Origin: a bacterium
GTDB taxonomy: Bacteria; Latescibacterota; Latescibacteria; Latescibacterales; Latescibacteraceae
Assembly: GCA_021372535.1 (NCBI GenBank)
Contig: JAJFUH010000036.1
Coordinates: forward strand, 20,623 to 84,622
DNA: 64,000 nt
Direction of reading: 5' to 3'
Shown: positions 43,860 through 52,936 of the stretch, piece by piece
Numbering within the stretch: the first letter of the stretch is position 1
Layout of the letters: each line of letters opens with the position of its first letter
Position numbers and translations under genes: made by a program
Notes under the pieces: generated by a model
What the model saw: only the letters and a program-made list of their open reading frames with translations
Database searches by the model: none
What the model was told of the DNA's origin: nothing

Positions 43860-43891
43860 AAAAGGGGATGGTAAAAGAGCCATCCCCTTTT
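43860..43891 (+). terminator. Hairpin after the cohesin lipoprotein gene
   Basis: AAAAGGGGATGG (43860-43871) pairs perfectly with CCATCCCCTTTT (43880-43891), loop TAAAAGAG. The 12-bp stem ends in four T, and its complement ends in A-run/T-run too, so it may act on both strands. Confidence 0.75.
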
Positions 43892-43981
43892 CTGTCATTT
43901 GTCAGTTGCTCTTTACCACAAAAAGAATGATATTGTTTCATCCGCTTGATGTAATAAAAATATCTAACCTGTCAGCCGGGC

Positions 43982-45028
43982 ATGAACAATTTCAACGACA
44001 AACGTGATACCTATCGGTTTTTCCTGTCAGTAGTGCTCGCGTGTTCCTTGTTTGTATCATCCGGCGTACTCATGGCTGAAGAAACGGTTGTTCCGGTCGA
44101 TTGCTACAACGAGTCTTCCGGATTTATTCTTGAGGGCCGTTACGATGAGGCAGAACATGCCGTCGATCGTTTTATCGGAGAAAATCCCGACGAACCGGCG
44201 GGACCGCTTCTGAAAGCTGCGGTTCTCCACTATCGCTGCATCGATTATGACGATTTTTCGCGCGATGAAGAATACAGGAAACTTCTCGATACCGCCGTAA
44301 AACTGGCAGAAGCAAAAATCAAGCGGAACGGACATGATTTATGGGCCCGGTATTTTTATAATTCCGCCCGGAGTCTCGATGCGGTGTGGTCGGTCACAAA
44401 CGGGAGCTTCATCGCCGGCGTCACACGCGGCATGTCCGGAGCGCGGGGCATGTCGGAGATTATATCGGACGACAAGGAATTTTATGACGCTTATCTGATG
44501 GTGGGCGCATACCGTTTCTGGAAAAGCGTGTCAACCGAAAAGATTGACTGGCTGCCGTTTATCCGCGATAAACGGGACAGGGGACTTGCCGAGGTCAATT
44601 TTGCCATAGCCCGCGGTACATTGAACGGGGCATTATCCAACACTGTGCTCATTGAAATGCTTCTGGCGCATGATCCGGATGATGCGGTCGCCCTCTGTGA
44701 AACCATGGTTGACCGTTACCCGGCGTGCAGGCTTTTTGCCTGGCAGCTCGGCGAGGCATACAAACGGGCCGGACGATACGAGGATGCCGTGCGGGTACTG
44801 ACCGGTCTTGCGGCGACGATGGAACGCGATCCGGCCGATGACGGTTCCGGGCCGCTCAGGTGCTGGTGGAAGCTTGCCGTACTGGCACAATCGATGAAAA
44901 AGAACAGTGATTGCGGGGATTACTGTAACAGGATCGTCACGCTCGGGCAGAAAAAGACCGTGTATGACCGCCAGCGAAAACGGATAGAAGGCGCCCGGAA
45001 GATGCTTGGAGAACTTGCCGATGAATAA
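43982..45028 (+). CDS. Exported TPR-like protein
   Basis: 348 aa with a signal peptide (hydrophobic about 14-28, cleavage near VLMAEE). The rest is helical with TPR-style repeats: FILEGRYDEAEHAVDRFIGE (about 48-67) and LGEAYKRAGRYEDAVRVLTG (about 256-275). No catalytic motif. It overlaps the start of the sigma-54 response regulator by 8 bases, so the two are co-expressed. Role unknown; such proteins often assemble envelope complexes. Confidence 0.8.
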   Translation: MNNFNDKRDTYRFFLSVVLACSLFVSSGVLMAEETVVPVDCYNESSGFILEGRYDEAEHAVDRFIGENPDEPAGPLLKAAVLHYRCIDYDDFSRDEEYRKLLDTAVKLAEAKIKRNGHDLWARYFYNSARSLDAVWSVTNGSFIAGVTRGMSGARGMSEIISDDKEFYDAYLMVGAYRFWKSVSTEKIDWLPFIRDKRDRGLAEVNFAIARGTLNGALSNTVLIEMLLAHDPDDAVALCETMVDRYPACRLFAWQLGEAYKRAGRYEDAVRVLTGLAATMERDPADDGSGPLRCWWKLAVLAQSMKKNSDCGDYCNRIVTLGQKKTVYDRQRKRIEGARKMLGELADE

Positions 45029-46400
45029 GCAGAAACAACGTATTCTCGTTGTTGATAACGATAAAGCGATCTGCTGGGTGCTTGAGAAAGCATTCGAGGA
45101 GGAGGGATATACCGTCGATGTTGCGATGGACGGGAAAAGCGCTCTTGAAATGATCGATTCCATACGGTATTCTCTCGTAATCATGGATGTCATGATGCCC
45201 GTTATGGATGGTATTTCGGCGCTGAAAAAGATTCGTCAGCTCCCGGATCGCCCTGAGACCATAATCATTACCGCCCATTCGAGCATGGAGAATACCGTGG
45301 AGGCGATGAAGCTCGGAGCGTTCGATTTTATCGTCAAACCCTTCGATATAGACGAGCTTATAGCGCTTGCCAGCCGGGCGGTCGCACAATATGATACCCG
45401 TATGGAAGCCTCCCTGCAGAAAACGGCGAAGGAAACTGAGCGGATTGTCGGCGATTCACCCATCATGAGGGAACTCTACAAGCTGCTCGGACGGGTCGCT
45501 TCAACCGATTCCTCGGTTCTGATAACGGGTGAAACGGGGACGGGGAAGGATTTGTTCGCCCGCGCGATACATTTCCATTCGACGCGCCGCGAAAAACCGT
45601 TTATAACGGTGAACTGCGCATCCATTCCGGGAGAGCTGCTCGAAAGCGAGCTGTTCGGTCATGTCAGGGGCGCATTCACCGGCGCGACCGACGAGCGGAA
45701 AGGGAAATGCGAGCTTGCGGACGGCGGGACGCTGTTCCTCGATGAGATCGGCGCCATGCGGCTCGACCTTCAGGCAAAGCTTCTGACCTTCCTTCAGCGC
45801 AGCGAGTTCGAACGTGTCGGATCGTCGCACACCATCCATGTCAATGTCCGTGTCATCGCCGCCACGAATGCCGACCTGAAGGAGATGACCGCGCGCGGGA
45901 AGTTCAGGGAAGACCTCTATTACCGTCTCATGGTCGTTCCTCTTCACATACCGTCCCTGCGGGAACGGTCTGTCGATATTCCTGCGCTTGCCGCATATTT
46001 TGTCAACCGGTACAATACGAAGTACGGTCTCGGTTTTACCCTGTCAGATGAATTCCTCAAAGCGCTCCTCGACCGTGAATGGCCCGGGAATGTCCGGGAG
46101 CTTGAAAACTATATCCACAGGATGGTTGTATTGCAGCCCGGAAGTTTCGGAGTCGGGGATGACCGTCCGCTGGCTGTTCCCGAGCGGCCCGAACGTGAGA
46201 GCATAGATTATGTCGTTTCGAGCCTCGTAAAAAACTGCGAAACAAACCTTCTTGAGTCAGCCCATGAGCGGATAGAAAAACCGCTGCTGGAAAAACTCAT
46301 GTCCGTCGTCGGTGAAAACCAGAGCGAAGCGGCCAAAATACTCGGAATCTCAAGAAATACGCTCAGAAAACTCCTGACAAAGTATTCGATGCTTTCCTGA
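45021..46400 (+). CDS. NtrC/AtoC-type sigma-54 response regulator
   Basis: 459 aa. Receiver domain with acidic pair Asp12/Asp14, phospho-acceptor Asp56 in [12 protein letters not shown], and Lys in FIVKPFD. The AAA+ domain shows Walker A GETGTGKD, the sigma-54 loop [10 protein letters not shown] and [10 protein letters not shown] Fis-type HTH ends the protein ([20 protein letters not shown]). ATG 45021 is preferred over the TTG at 45006 since GGAGA lies 8 bases before it. No histidine kinase gene is adjacent. The gene overlaps an exported TPR protein, which may be a target or partner. Confidence 0.92.
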   Translation: MNKQKQRILVVDNDKAICWVLEKAFEEEGYTVDVAMDGKSALEMIDSIRYSLVIMDVMMPVMDGISALKKIRQLPDRPETIIITAHSSMENTVEAMKLGAFDFIVKPFDIDELIALASRAVAQYDTRMEASLQKTAKETERIVGDSPIMRELYKLLGRVASTDSSVLITGETGTGKDLFARAIHFHSTRREKPFITVNCASIPGELLESELFGHVRGAFTGATDERKGKCELADGGTLFLDEIGAMRLDLQAKLLTFLQRSEFERVGSSHTIHVNVRVIAATNADLKEMTARGKFREDLYYRLMVVPLHIPSLRERSVDIPALAAYFVNRYNTKYGLGFTLSDEFLKALLDREWPGNVRELENYIHRMVVLQPGSFGVGDDRPLAVPERPERESIDYVVSSLVKNCETNLLESAHERIEKPLLEKLMSVVGENQSEAAKILGISRNTLRKLLTKYSMLS

Positions 46401-46690
46401 TATGAAAGACATTTAAGAGGAAACATAATAAGACAATTACCCTATAATATTTATAAAAATTTGACCACGAAGACACGAAGACGTGAATAGATATAACATA
46501 CTATTTACACTGTATTTAGTAATTATTTATCGTTCGTATCAAAAATTATGAAACTTACATACGCGAACCCCCGTGTTCTATTAAAAGTTTTGTGATACGC
46601 ACCATTTACGTGGAAATAAGCTGTCAAGAGTCGGCACGAAGTGCCGATTTACATGCCCTTGGCAGCAATAAAACAATACATTTTATCATG

Positions 46691-46722
46691 GGGCTTGTGA
46701 AAAATATACTTTTTCACAGCCC
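46691..46722 (+). terminator. Terminator-like hairpin in the rr-parA gap
   Basis: GGGCTTGTGAAAAA (46691-46704) pairs with TTTTTCACAGCCC (46710-46722) with one bulged T. The stem is followed by TCTTAAAT, so U-tract support is poor. May end the regulator transcript. Confidence 0.4.
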
Positions 46723-46825
46723 TCTTAAATTGATCGGAGTAATCGCAATTGCATTGTTTTGGTTACAATATCAGGGTTAAGACGAGCCTGTTTTTCATGT
46801 ATTTTTCTCATATACCCGAACACGC

Positions 46826-46854
46826 TTGATTTTCAGTCTGCAAAAATCTATATT
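46826..46854 (+). promoter_or_regulatory. Sigma-70-like promoter for parAB
   Basis: TTGATT (46826-46831), 17-base spacer, TATATT (46849-46854); start expected near 46861, 50 bases before parA. Confidence 0.55.
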
Positions 46855-46911
46855 TATTAATCTTTCCGATAGAGAATATTCACTTTTTATGCAGGGATTT
46901 TCTGAGGTACT

Positions 46912-47673
46912 ATGGCCCGAATCATTGCCATCACTAACCAGAAGGGAGGGGTCGGCAAAACCACAACGGCTGTCAATCTTGCCGCGAGTCTTGCCGCCCT
47001 TGAACGGAAAACGCTGCTCGTGGACATGGACCCTCAGGCGAATTCGACATCCGGTCTCGGTCTCGATGCCGATTCGATCGATAAAACCATCTACGAGCTG
47101 CTCATAGAAAAAATTCCCGCGGAAGAGGCGATAGTATCGACGGAAATCGAGTACCTCAAGCTGCTGCCTGCCAATATACGGCTCTCCGGGGCGCAGATCG
47201 AGCTGGTGAGTCTCATGGCCCGTGAGCGCAAGCTGCAGGCGGCGCTTGATACGCTCGACAGGCACTATCAGTATATTTTTATCGATTGTCCGCCATCGCT
47301 CGGTATTCTGACACTGAATGCCCTGACCGCGGCGAAATCGGTTCTTATCCCGATACAGTGCGAATACTACGCGCTCGAAGGTGTAGGGCAGTTGCTCAAT
47401 ACCATACGGCTTGTGCAGAAAAGCCTCAACCCCCGTCTCGTTATCGAGGGTATTCTGCTCACCATGTTCGACGGCCGTCTCAATCTGTCCAACCAGGTTG
47501 CCGAAGAGGTTCGCTCATATTTTGAGGATAAGGTCTACAAGACGGTCATAACGCGAAATGTGAAACTAGGCGAGGCTCCATCCTTCGGTAAGCCGATAAT
47601 CCTGTACGATATTCTTTCGGTGGGCGCAAAAGCCTATCTCGAACTGGCCAGAGAGGTTGACAGTAATGCATAG
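46912..47673 (+). CDS. parA: Chromosome-partitioning ATPase ParA/Soj
   Basis: 253 aa. Deviant Walker A KGGVGKTT is at residues 11-18 after ARIIAITNQ. Further conserved text: [16 protein letters not shown] and [18 protein letters not shown]. ParA dimers on the nucleoid pull ParB-bound origin DNA apart. The short form without an N-terminal DNA-binding domain is the chromosomal type. TGAGG lies 5 bases before the ATG. It overlaps parB by 8 bases. Confidence 0.96.
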   Translation: MARIIAITNQKGGVGKTTTAVNLAASLAALERKTLLVDMDPQANSTSGLGLDADSIDKTIYELLIEKIPAEEAIVSTEIEYLKLLPANIRLSGAQIELVSLMARERKLQAALDTLDRHYQYIFIDCPPSLGILTLNALTAAKSVLIPIQCEYYALEGVGQLLNTIRLVQKSLNPRLVIEGILLTMFDGRLNLSNQVAEEVRSYFEDKVYKTVITRNVKLGEAPSFGKPIILYDILSVGAKAYLELAREVDSNA

Positions 47674-48541
47674 GAAAGCGCTTGGCAAGGGCCTCGATGC
47701 CCTCTTCAAAACCGATTACCTCGAACAGCCGGCCGATCAGAAGCAGGCTGCCCGGAGAATCATCAGGGTTTCCGTCAACGACATTATCCCCAATCCTCAT
47801 CAGCCCCGTGAACGGATATCTGAGGATGCGCTCGAAGACCTGAAGCGCTCGATTGCCGAAAACGGCATTCTCGAACCCCCCGTGGTACGGCGCAAGGGGG
47901 AGTTTTTCGAGCTTATCGCCGGTGAGCGCCGTTACAGGGCCGCAAAGGAGCTTAAATTCGAGGATATCGAGGTCATTCTCATGGATGTCGATTCCGATGA
48001 GAAGATGCTCATCCTTTCGCTTATCGAAAATATCCAGCGCGAGGACCTCAACGCCATCGAAGAAGCGAAGGCATACCATCAGATCATGACCAGCATGAAT
48101 CTGACCCAGGAGGAGCTTTCGGACGTTGTGAGCAAGAACAGGAGCACGGTGGCGAATACACTCCGTCTCCTGACCCTGAGCGAGAGTGTCCAGACCATGA
48201 TCGCCGAAAGGAAGCTTGCCCCGGGAAGCGCCCGCGCCCTCGTTGTCGTTCAGGACGATGATCTTCAGAAACAGCTCGCCGAAAGAATCGCCTCGGAGGG
48301 GCTTTCCGCCCGTAAAGCGGAACAACTGGTGAAACAGGCCCTTTCCCATGAGCCGCGTATCACGTCGCCGAAAAAACTGACTCCCGCCCTCGAATCGTTC
48401 CGCGATAAACTCCAGCACCGGTTCGGTACATCGGTGAAAATCAGGGGCGACGAGCGCAGCGGAAGCATCGAGATCGCTTACCGCTCGAAAGACGAGCTCG
48501 AAACCATCCTCGAAGTCCTCAGGGGCGGTCCGCTCGACTGA
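47666..48541 (+). CDS. parB: Chromosome-partitioning protein ParB/Spo0J
   Basis: 291 aa. N-terminal [11 protein letters not shown] helps recruit ParA. The CTP-binding ParB/Srx part shows NPHQPRERI and GERRYRA (C motif 2), then an HTH ([20 protein letters not shown]). C-terminal dimer domain to the end. ATG 47666 follows GAGAGG by 9 bases; a TTG at 47657 lies inside that site. I searched by eye for the TGTTTCACGTGAAACA parS site nearby and saw none. Confidence 0.96.
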   Translation: MHRKALGKGLDALFKTDYLEQPADQKQAARRIIRVSVNDIIPNPHQPRERISEDALEDLKRSIAENGILEPPVVRRKGEFFELIAGERRYRAAKELKFEDIEVILMDVDSDEKMLILSLIENIQREDLNAIEEAKAYHQIMTSMNLTQEELSDVVSKNRSTVANTLRLLTLSESVQTMIAERKLAPGSARALVVVQDDDLQKQLAERIASEGLSARKAEQLVKQALSHEPRITSPKKLTPALESFRDKLQHRFGTSVKIRGDERSGSIEIAYRSKDELETILEVLRGGPLD

Positions 48542-48607
48542 AAGAATTCCAAGAATAGTAGACGCCCGGAAAAAAACACCGCAGCCAAGAAATTATAAAA
48601 AATAATC

Positions 48608-48632
48608 ATCCGCGTAAATCCGCGTTCTATTA
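48608..48632. repeat. Dispersed 25-nt repeat, copy 2
   Basis: Identical to 12552-12576. It runs over the stop codon of the isochorismatase-like gene (48630-48632), so three bases are shared with coding sequence. Confidence 0.7.
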
Positions 48633-49601
48633 TGACTTTTTCTCTCCGAGCTTACCGCAGGCCCCGATAAAATCGTCCTTCCCGTGTATGTACCCGAACA
48701 TGAGGCTCGTTCGCCACATCGCCTGCTGTTTGTTGAATTCCCCCCGTGTCGACTCCTTGTTCTCGACCGCGGTGACAGCTTCACGGATACAGCTGCACCG
48801 GTATCCGAGCCGTGACATGTCGAGCATTCCGCCCGGCGAGAACCAGAGACACCAGTTGATCGCAAATCCGATGTAGACGAGGTTCCATACACCCATGCCG
48901 CGGAGCACTTCCGTGAGCTGGTGCGCCGTGGTGACAACGTATTCGCTGTCGAGCGGCTTTGCCTGATCGGGAAAATCCATATGCGCGGAATAGTACGGTT
49001 CGGACTCGGTAAAACGTTTGCCGAACAGAAGCTCGATTTTACGGTCATCGGGAGGTTTCGGAGTGTCCGCACCCGGCGCTTTTGAAAGGCCGCGCGGCTC
49101 AGCACCGGCAAGACCGACAGCCCGGTTGAAGCCGGGGTACTTTTTTGCGTACCGCTCGTCGGATGCGACATGAACGACCGCTATTCCCGCTTTACGGGCT
49201 GCAGAAAGGACAGGGGGGATGACGGTCTCGATTATGGGGGCAGACCTGCTCGCCCATTCGAGCATGTCCATGACTCCGCCCGCCGGTCCCTCCGATGTGA
49301 ACGGCAGCTCCGGTGAAAGGCCGATATTCCAGATGTGCATGGGAATGAGCGCCGTCTCCTCCGCCGGAACAGCGATATCGACCGATTCGCCCCAGCCTTT
49401 GAATCCGAGCGCGCCTTCGGTGCCTTGTGTGAAATCGATGGGGTAGTGACGGTAATATTCCCCTTTGAGACGGAGTATCCTGTTCGGGTCGGAGGGTTTG
49501 CGGGCTGTATTCTGTGCACGGGAAACCGGCGTACCGAGCGTTGTGATGAAACCGGCTGTACCGGCAAGCGATGTCGTTTGTATGAAATTTCTCCGTTTCA
49601 T
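48630..49601 (-). CDS. Tat-exported isochorismatase-like cysteine hydrolase
   Basis: 323 aa. The N-terminus KRRNFIQTTSLAGTAGF is a twin-arginine signal, so the folded protein is exported. The body follows the isochorismatase fold: AGIAVVHVASDERY, VVTTAHQLTEVLRGMGVWNL and, for the nucleophile, IGFAINWCLWFSPGG with Cys in the family position. The first strand reads ALIPMHIWNIGLSPE, where most members have an Asp (DMQN). Substrate unknown. ATG 49601 is preceded by GGAGC. Confidence 0.78.
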   Translation of the reverse strand: MKRRNFIQTTSLAGTAGFITTLGTPVSRAQNTARKPSDPNRILRLKGEYYRHYPIDFTQGTEGALGFKGWGESVDIAVPAEETALIPMHIWNIGLSPELPFTSEGPAGGVMDMLEWASRSAPIIETVIPPVLSAARKAGIAVVHVASDERYAKKYPGFNRAVGLAGAEPRGLSKAPGADTPKPPDDRKIELLFGKRFTESEPYYSAHMDFPDQAKPLDSEYVVTTAHQLTEVLRGMGVWNLVYIGFAINWCLWFSPGGMLDMSRLGYRCSCIREAVTAVENKESTRGEFNKQQAMWRTSLMFGYIHGKDDFIGACGKLGEKKS

Positions 49602-49875
49602 GGCAGCTCCGAAGGTTATGCCAGGCTGTATTAAAGCAGGCAGAATAGTTAATAGAAGTGATTATTGAAGATGCTGAAACCAGTTCAGCATGACGGCATC
49701 AACGTCACCCTGAATTTATTTCAGGGGCTATTGCACCCTTTATTAATTTGCTTAATGCAGCTTGTGTTTAACATGTCAAGTGTGAAATATGATAATCTCG
49801 TGTTTTGAACGGTAGAGTTTTATGGCATGTTATATCATGTAATACATTATATGAAATAATATAACATAATGCCTG
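49602..49875. other. Intergenic region with two palindromic units
   Basis: 274 bases between two minus-strand genes. Two short palindromes stand in a row: ATGCTGAA-ACCAG-TTCAGCAT (49671-49691) and CCCTGAA-TTTAT-TTCAGGG (49708-49726). The rest is AT-rich (49741-49875) and may carry the promoter of the isochorismatase-like gene, though I see no convincing boxes. Confidence 0.5.
49671..49726. repeat. Pair of CTGAA/TTCAG palindromes
   Basis: An 8-bp stem and a 7-bp stem 16 bases apart, both built on CTGAA...TTCAG. A third relative, CCTGAAA-GTG-TTTCAGG, lies at 34089-34105. From memory, similar units are scattered in many unrelated bacterial genomes. Confidence 0.5.
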
Positions 49876-50916
49876 TCAATGCGATATGCTCTTCATGGCA
49901 AGCTGTCCGCATGCTGCGAGAATATCGCCGCCTTTGCTTTTTCTCACAAGTGCCGTGACATTGCCCGCGAACAGGATTTTCTGGAATTCCTCGACCCTTT
50001 CGTTCGATGGCCGTCTGAATGGCGAACCCTCGAATTCATTGTAGACGATGAGATTGACCTTCGATGGGACGGTGCGGGCAAGAGCGCGGAGCTTCATCGC
50101 GTGTTCCGGAGAGTCGTTGACGCCGTCGATGAGGATATACTCGAACGTCACTCTCCGCTTTGTCGTGCGTGCAAACTCGCGCGCCGCGGCAAGCAGCGCG
50201 GCTATCGGGTAGCGGCGGTTTATCGGCATGAGTTCATTGCGGAGCTCGTCATCGGAGGCGTTGAGCGACAGTGCGAGGCCGATGCGCCTAAATTCACCGG
50301 CAAGGCGCGCGAAACCGGGAATGAGCCCGCATGTCGAGACGGTCACTTTGCGCTGGCCGATGGAAAGCCCCGTTTCCATGGTGATGATTTTAATCGCCTT
50401 GAGGACTGCATCGAGATTATCGAGCGGGTCTCCCATGCCCATGAACACGATGTTGGTCAAATCGCCTCCGGATGCCTTGAGCCGGCTTCTCATCCTGAGG
50501 AGTTGATCGACAATCTCTCCAGCGGTCAGGTTACGGATGAAACCCATGGCGCCCGTGCGGCAGAACGCACAGTTCATTTTACACCCGACCTGGGAGGATA
50601 TGCACGCGGTAGTCCTGTCTTCGTCGCGGATTATCACGCTCTCGATACGGTTTCCGTCACTGAGCTCCCAGACAAATTTTTCGGTCGATTCGTCGGCGGA
50701 TCGAATATGATCGGACTCCCGTACGGCGCCGATGATGAAGCGGTCGGCGATTTCTTCGCGGAAGCTCCTGGCGAGATTGGTCATTTCATCGAACGAGACG
50801 GCGCAGCGTTCATGAATCCACCTGAATATCTGATCCCCGCGGTATTTTTCTTTCGTTCCCGTTAAAAGCGACGAGATTTCGTGGGGCAGTAATCCCGTCA
50901 GTATGGTTTTATCCAT
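49876..50916 (-). CDS. rlmN: 23S rRNA (adenine-2503-C2)-methyltransferase RlmN
   Basis: 346 aa radical-SAM enzyme methylating A2503 of 23S rRNA and A37 of some tRNAs. The cluster motif is C-KMN-C-AF-C with Cys112, Cys116 and Cys119. Cys105 (ACISSQVGC) and Cys336 (LAACGQLA) are the two further catalytic cysteines expected from E. coli Cys118 and Cys355. The frame opens at 50958; ATG 50916 is chosen because AAGGAAA precedes it. Confidence 0.95.
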   Translation of the reverse strand: MDKTILTGLLPHEISSLLTGTKEKYRGDQIFRWIHERCAVSFDEMTNLARSFREEIADRFIIGAVRESDHIRSADESTEKFVWELSDGNRIESVIIRDEDRTTACISSQVGCKMNCAFCRTGAMGFIRNLTAGEIVDQLLRMRSRLKASGGDLTNIVFMGMGDPLDNLDAVLKAIKIITMETGLSIGQRKVTVSTCGLIPGFARLAGEFRRIGLALSLNASDDELRNELMPINRRYPIAALLAAAREFARTTKRRVTFEYILIDGVNDSPEHAMKLRALARTVPSKVNLIVYNEFEGSPFRRPSNERVEEFQKILFAGNVTALVRKSKGGDILAACGQLAMKSISH

Positions 50917-51021
50917 GGTGGTTTCCTTTATTATGGAGGTGAATTTACCATATGACATTTAAACGTGCAAGAGCATTTTGGGTTCTTGCATTGCTCGTCG
51001 CGTTTGTGTATATTTTCATCC

Positions 51022-51768
51022 ATGAATAATACAATGCAACATCGGTGCATCCTGATACTGTCACTGTGCACGGTAATCATGGCCTCATGCGGAGGAGGAA
51101 CAAAGAGCATCCGCAATGTGGATTTATTCGCCGATATCAGCTCGTATAAGCCGTTGCAGTTTACCACCTCTCAATCTGCCGATTCTACCCTTAAAGTATA
51201 CACGACATCTTTTAAAGTCCAGAATCCCCTTGTAAGTTCCGGTACATCCGTGCGCACGGTCGATCCGAACCACGAGAACGATATTTACTGCATGGCAACC
51301 CTTCTGGACAGCCTGTCGACCGAAGCAGATATAGCCCGCCACTGTTTTTCGGATTCTCTCGACGCCGCTGCCTGCGAATCCTACAGAGAAAAATACCTGA
51401 CCGAGCAGGAAAGACCCGGAATGTTCCGCATCCGCATAACCATGGAATCGGGTTTCTCGTCCAAATCGATGGAACCCAAGCTCTGGTCGATGTATATCGA
51501 AAACTCTCGGGGAATAATGATCGAGCCGGCGGATATCGTCGTATCGCCTGTTACGGCGCAGAGGGATTCCATATTTTCCGACTTCCACCGGGTCTATCTG
51601 CCGCGCCGTCTCTTAAAACGCGATATCACACTGTATTTCAACAGGAAAACTTTTTTCGGGGAAGACCTTCTCAGCAGTAAAAATCCGTTTATCGTGTTTG
51701 TCATGACTTTTGAAAAAAGAACGCTCGTTCGTGTCGGTTGGAAAACATCCGCTTTTCCCGGAAAATAA
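51022..51768 (+). CDS. Unknown lipoprotein
   Basis: 248 aa from ATG 51022. Hydrophobic CILILSLCTVIMASC ends in a lipobox, then GGGTKS, as in many envelope lipoproteins. The body is mostly beta, with no named domain that I recognise; VFVMTFEKRTLVRVGW is near the end. The open frame begins at 50965, but that part carries no signal peptide. It precedes queD by 42 bases on the same strand, though the function does not look related. Confidence 0.7.
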   Translation: MNNTMQHRCILILSLCTVIMASCGGGTKSIRNVDLFADISSYKPLQFTTSQSADSTLKVYTTSFKVQNPLVSSGTSVRTVDPNHENDIYCMATLLDSLSTEADIARHCFSDSLDAAACESYREKYLTEQERPGMFRIRITMESGFSSKSMEPKLWSMYIENSRGIMIEPADIVVSPVTAQRDSIFSDFHRVYLPRRLLKRDITLYFNRKTFFGEDLLSSKNPFIVFVMTFEKRTLVRVGWKTSAFPGK

Positions 51769-51810
51769 CCAGGTTTCTTCCCGCATGTTTTCCGTACGAG
51801 GTGCCCTGCA

Positions 51811-52194
51811 ATGTATGAATTGACGGTTGATTCATCGTTCTCCGCCGCACACCAGCTCAGGGAATATGACGGCGCATGTTCCCGTCTCCACGGCCATTCA
51901 TGGAAAGTTTCGGTAACAGTCGGTGTGCATGCCCTGGATGCGCTGGGGATAGGCATGGATTTTAAAAAAATCGCTTCTGTGCTCGATGGAATCGTCGACC
52001 GTTTCGATCATCAGAATCTCAACGACCTTGATGAGTTTTCGACTGTCAATCCGACAGCGGAAAACCTCGCGCGGATTATTTATGACCGAATTGCCGGGCA
52101 AATCGAAACCGGGGATGTCTCCGTTCTTTCGGTTACGGTAGCCGAAAGCGACCGTTACCGTGTAACCTACAGCAGGGATCGGGAAACCTCATGA
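51811..52194 (+). CDS. queD: 6-carboxytetrahydropterin synthase QueD
   Basis: 127 aa, second enzyme of preQ0/queuosine synthesis (PTPS fold). Zinc ligands His14, His27 and His29 and catalytic Cys23 are seen in SAAHQL and [20 protein letters not shown] carries the second-shell His. Overlaps queC by 4 bases (ATGA). queE and queF are not in the window. Confidence 0.93.
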   Translation: MYELTVDSSFSAAHQLREYDGACSRLHGHSWKVSVTVGVHALDALGIGMDFKKIASVLDGIVDRFDHQNLNDLDEFSTVNPTAENLARIIYDRIAGQIETGDVSVLSVTVAESDRYRVTYSRDRETS

Positions 52195-52883
52195 GCGTTA
52201 CGAAAAAAGCTGTCGTCCTCCTTTCGGGTGGTATAGATTCATCGACGACGCTTGCGATTGCATGCCATGAGGGTTATGAGCCATACGTCATCAGTTTCGG
52301 ATACGGCCAGCGTCATGCCTGCGAGCTCGACTCGGCGCGCCGGGTTGCGGAGTCCATGAATGCTGCCCGCATGATCGTCGTCGATCTCGATCTGAGGCAG
52401 ATCGGCGGCTCCGCGCTGACCGGTGATATCGATGTCCCCAAAAACCGGTCCGATGCGGACATCTCACGGTCGATTCCTGTCACATACGTTCCCGCGCGGA
52501 ATACCATATTCCTCTCGATTGCCCTCGGCTGGGCGGAATCGCTCGGCGCCCACGATATTTTCATCGGTGTCACCGCCGTCGACTATTCCGGATATCCTGA
52601 CTGCCGCCCTGAATTCATCAAAGCGTTTGAAACCATGGCGAACCTTGCCACCCGCGATGGGGTGGAAGGCTCCCGTTTCACAATCCATACGCCGCTCATT
52701 AACATGACCAAAGCCCAGATTATCAGGAAGGGTATCGAACTCGGCGTCGATTATTCTCTCACGCACAGTTGTTACGATCCTGCGCCGGACGGGTGCGCAT
52801 GCGGCAGCTGCGACAGCTGTCTCCTCAGAAAAAAGGGATTTGCCGAAGCCGGAGTTCCCGATCCGACACGGTATGCCATATGA
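52191..52883 (+). CDS. queC: 7-cyano-7-deazaguanine synthase QueC
   Basis: 230 aa. The PP-loop [15 protein letters not shown] is at about 10-24. Conserved [15 protein letters not shown] and [17 protein letters not shown] follow. The C-terminal zinc site reads [17 protein letters not shown]. Converts 7-carboxy-7-deazaguanine to preQ0 with ATP and ammonia. Translationally coupled to queD. Confidence 0.96.
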   Translation: MSVTKKAVVLLSGGIDSSTTLAIACHEGYEPYVISFGYGQRHACELDSARRVAESMNAARMIVVDLDLRQIGGSALTGDIDVPKNRSDADISRSIPVTYVPARNTIFLSIALGWAESLGAHDIFIGVTAVDYSGYPDCRPEFIKAFETMANLATRDGVEGSRFTIHTPLINMTKAQIIRKGIELGVDYSLTHSCYDPAPDGCACGSCDSCLLRKKGFAEAGVPDPTRYAI

Positions 52884-52936
52884 GTTGGTGATACATGACT
52901 TTATGTAACATTTATTGAGCATTGCAGGAGAATGAG

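Larger units (their letters stand above)
46401..46911. other. Intergenic region with hairpins before parA
   Basis: 511 bases without a supported gene. It holds ACCACGAAGACACGAAGACG (46465-46484), a short direct-repeat text; a degenerate copy of the 25-nt repeat (46571-46585); a TCGGCAC-GAA-GTGCCGA hairpin (46631-46647); a GGGCT-TGTGAAAAA / TTTTTCACA-GCCC hairpin with one bulge (46691-46722); and the parA promoter. The 62-codon frame at 46592 has no likeness to a family. Confidence 0.55.

Noticed and set aside
44937..45389. 150-codon minus-strand frame over the response regulator start
   Set aside because: Antisense to the receiver domain, which has all expected residues in the plus frame.
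46401..48541. Replication origin or parS next to parAB
   Set aside because: No dnaA, no cluster of TTATCCACA boxes and no TGTTTCACGTGAAACA-like site seen.
51769..51810. preQ1 riboswitch in front of queD-queC
   Set aside because: Only 42 bases separate queD from the lipoprotein gene and no fitting pseudoknot sequence is present.
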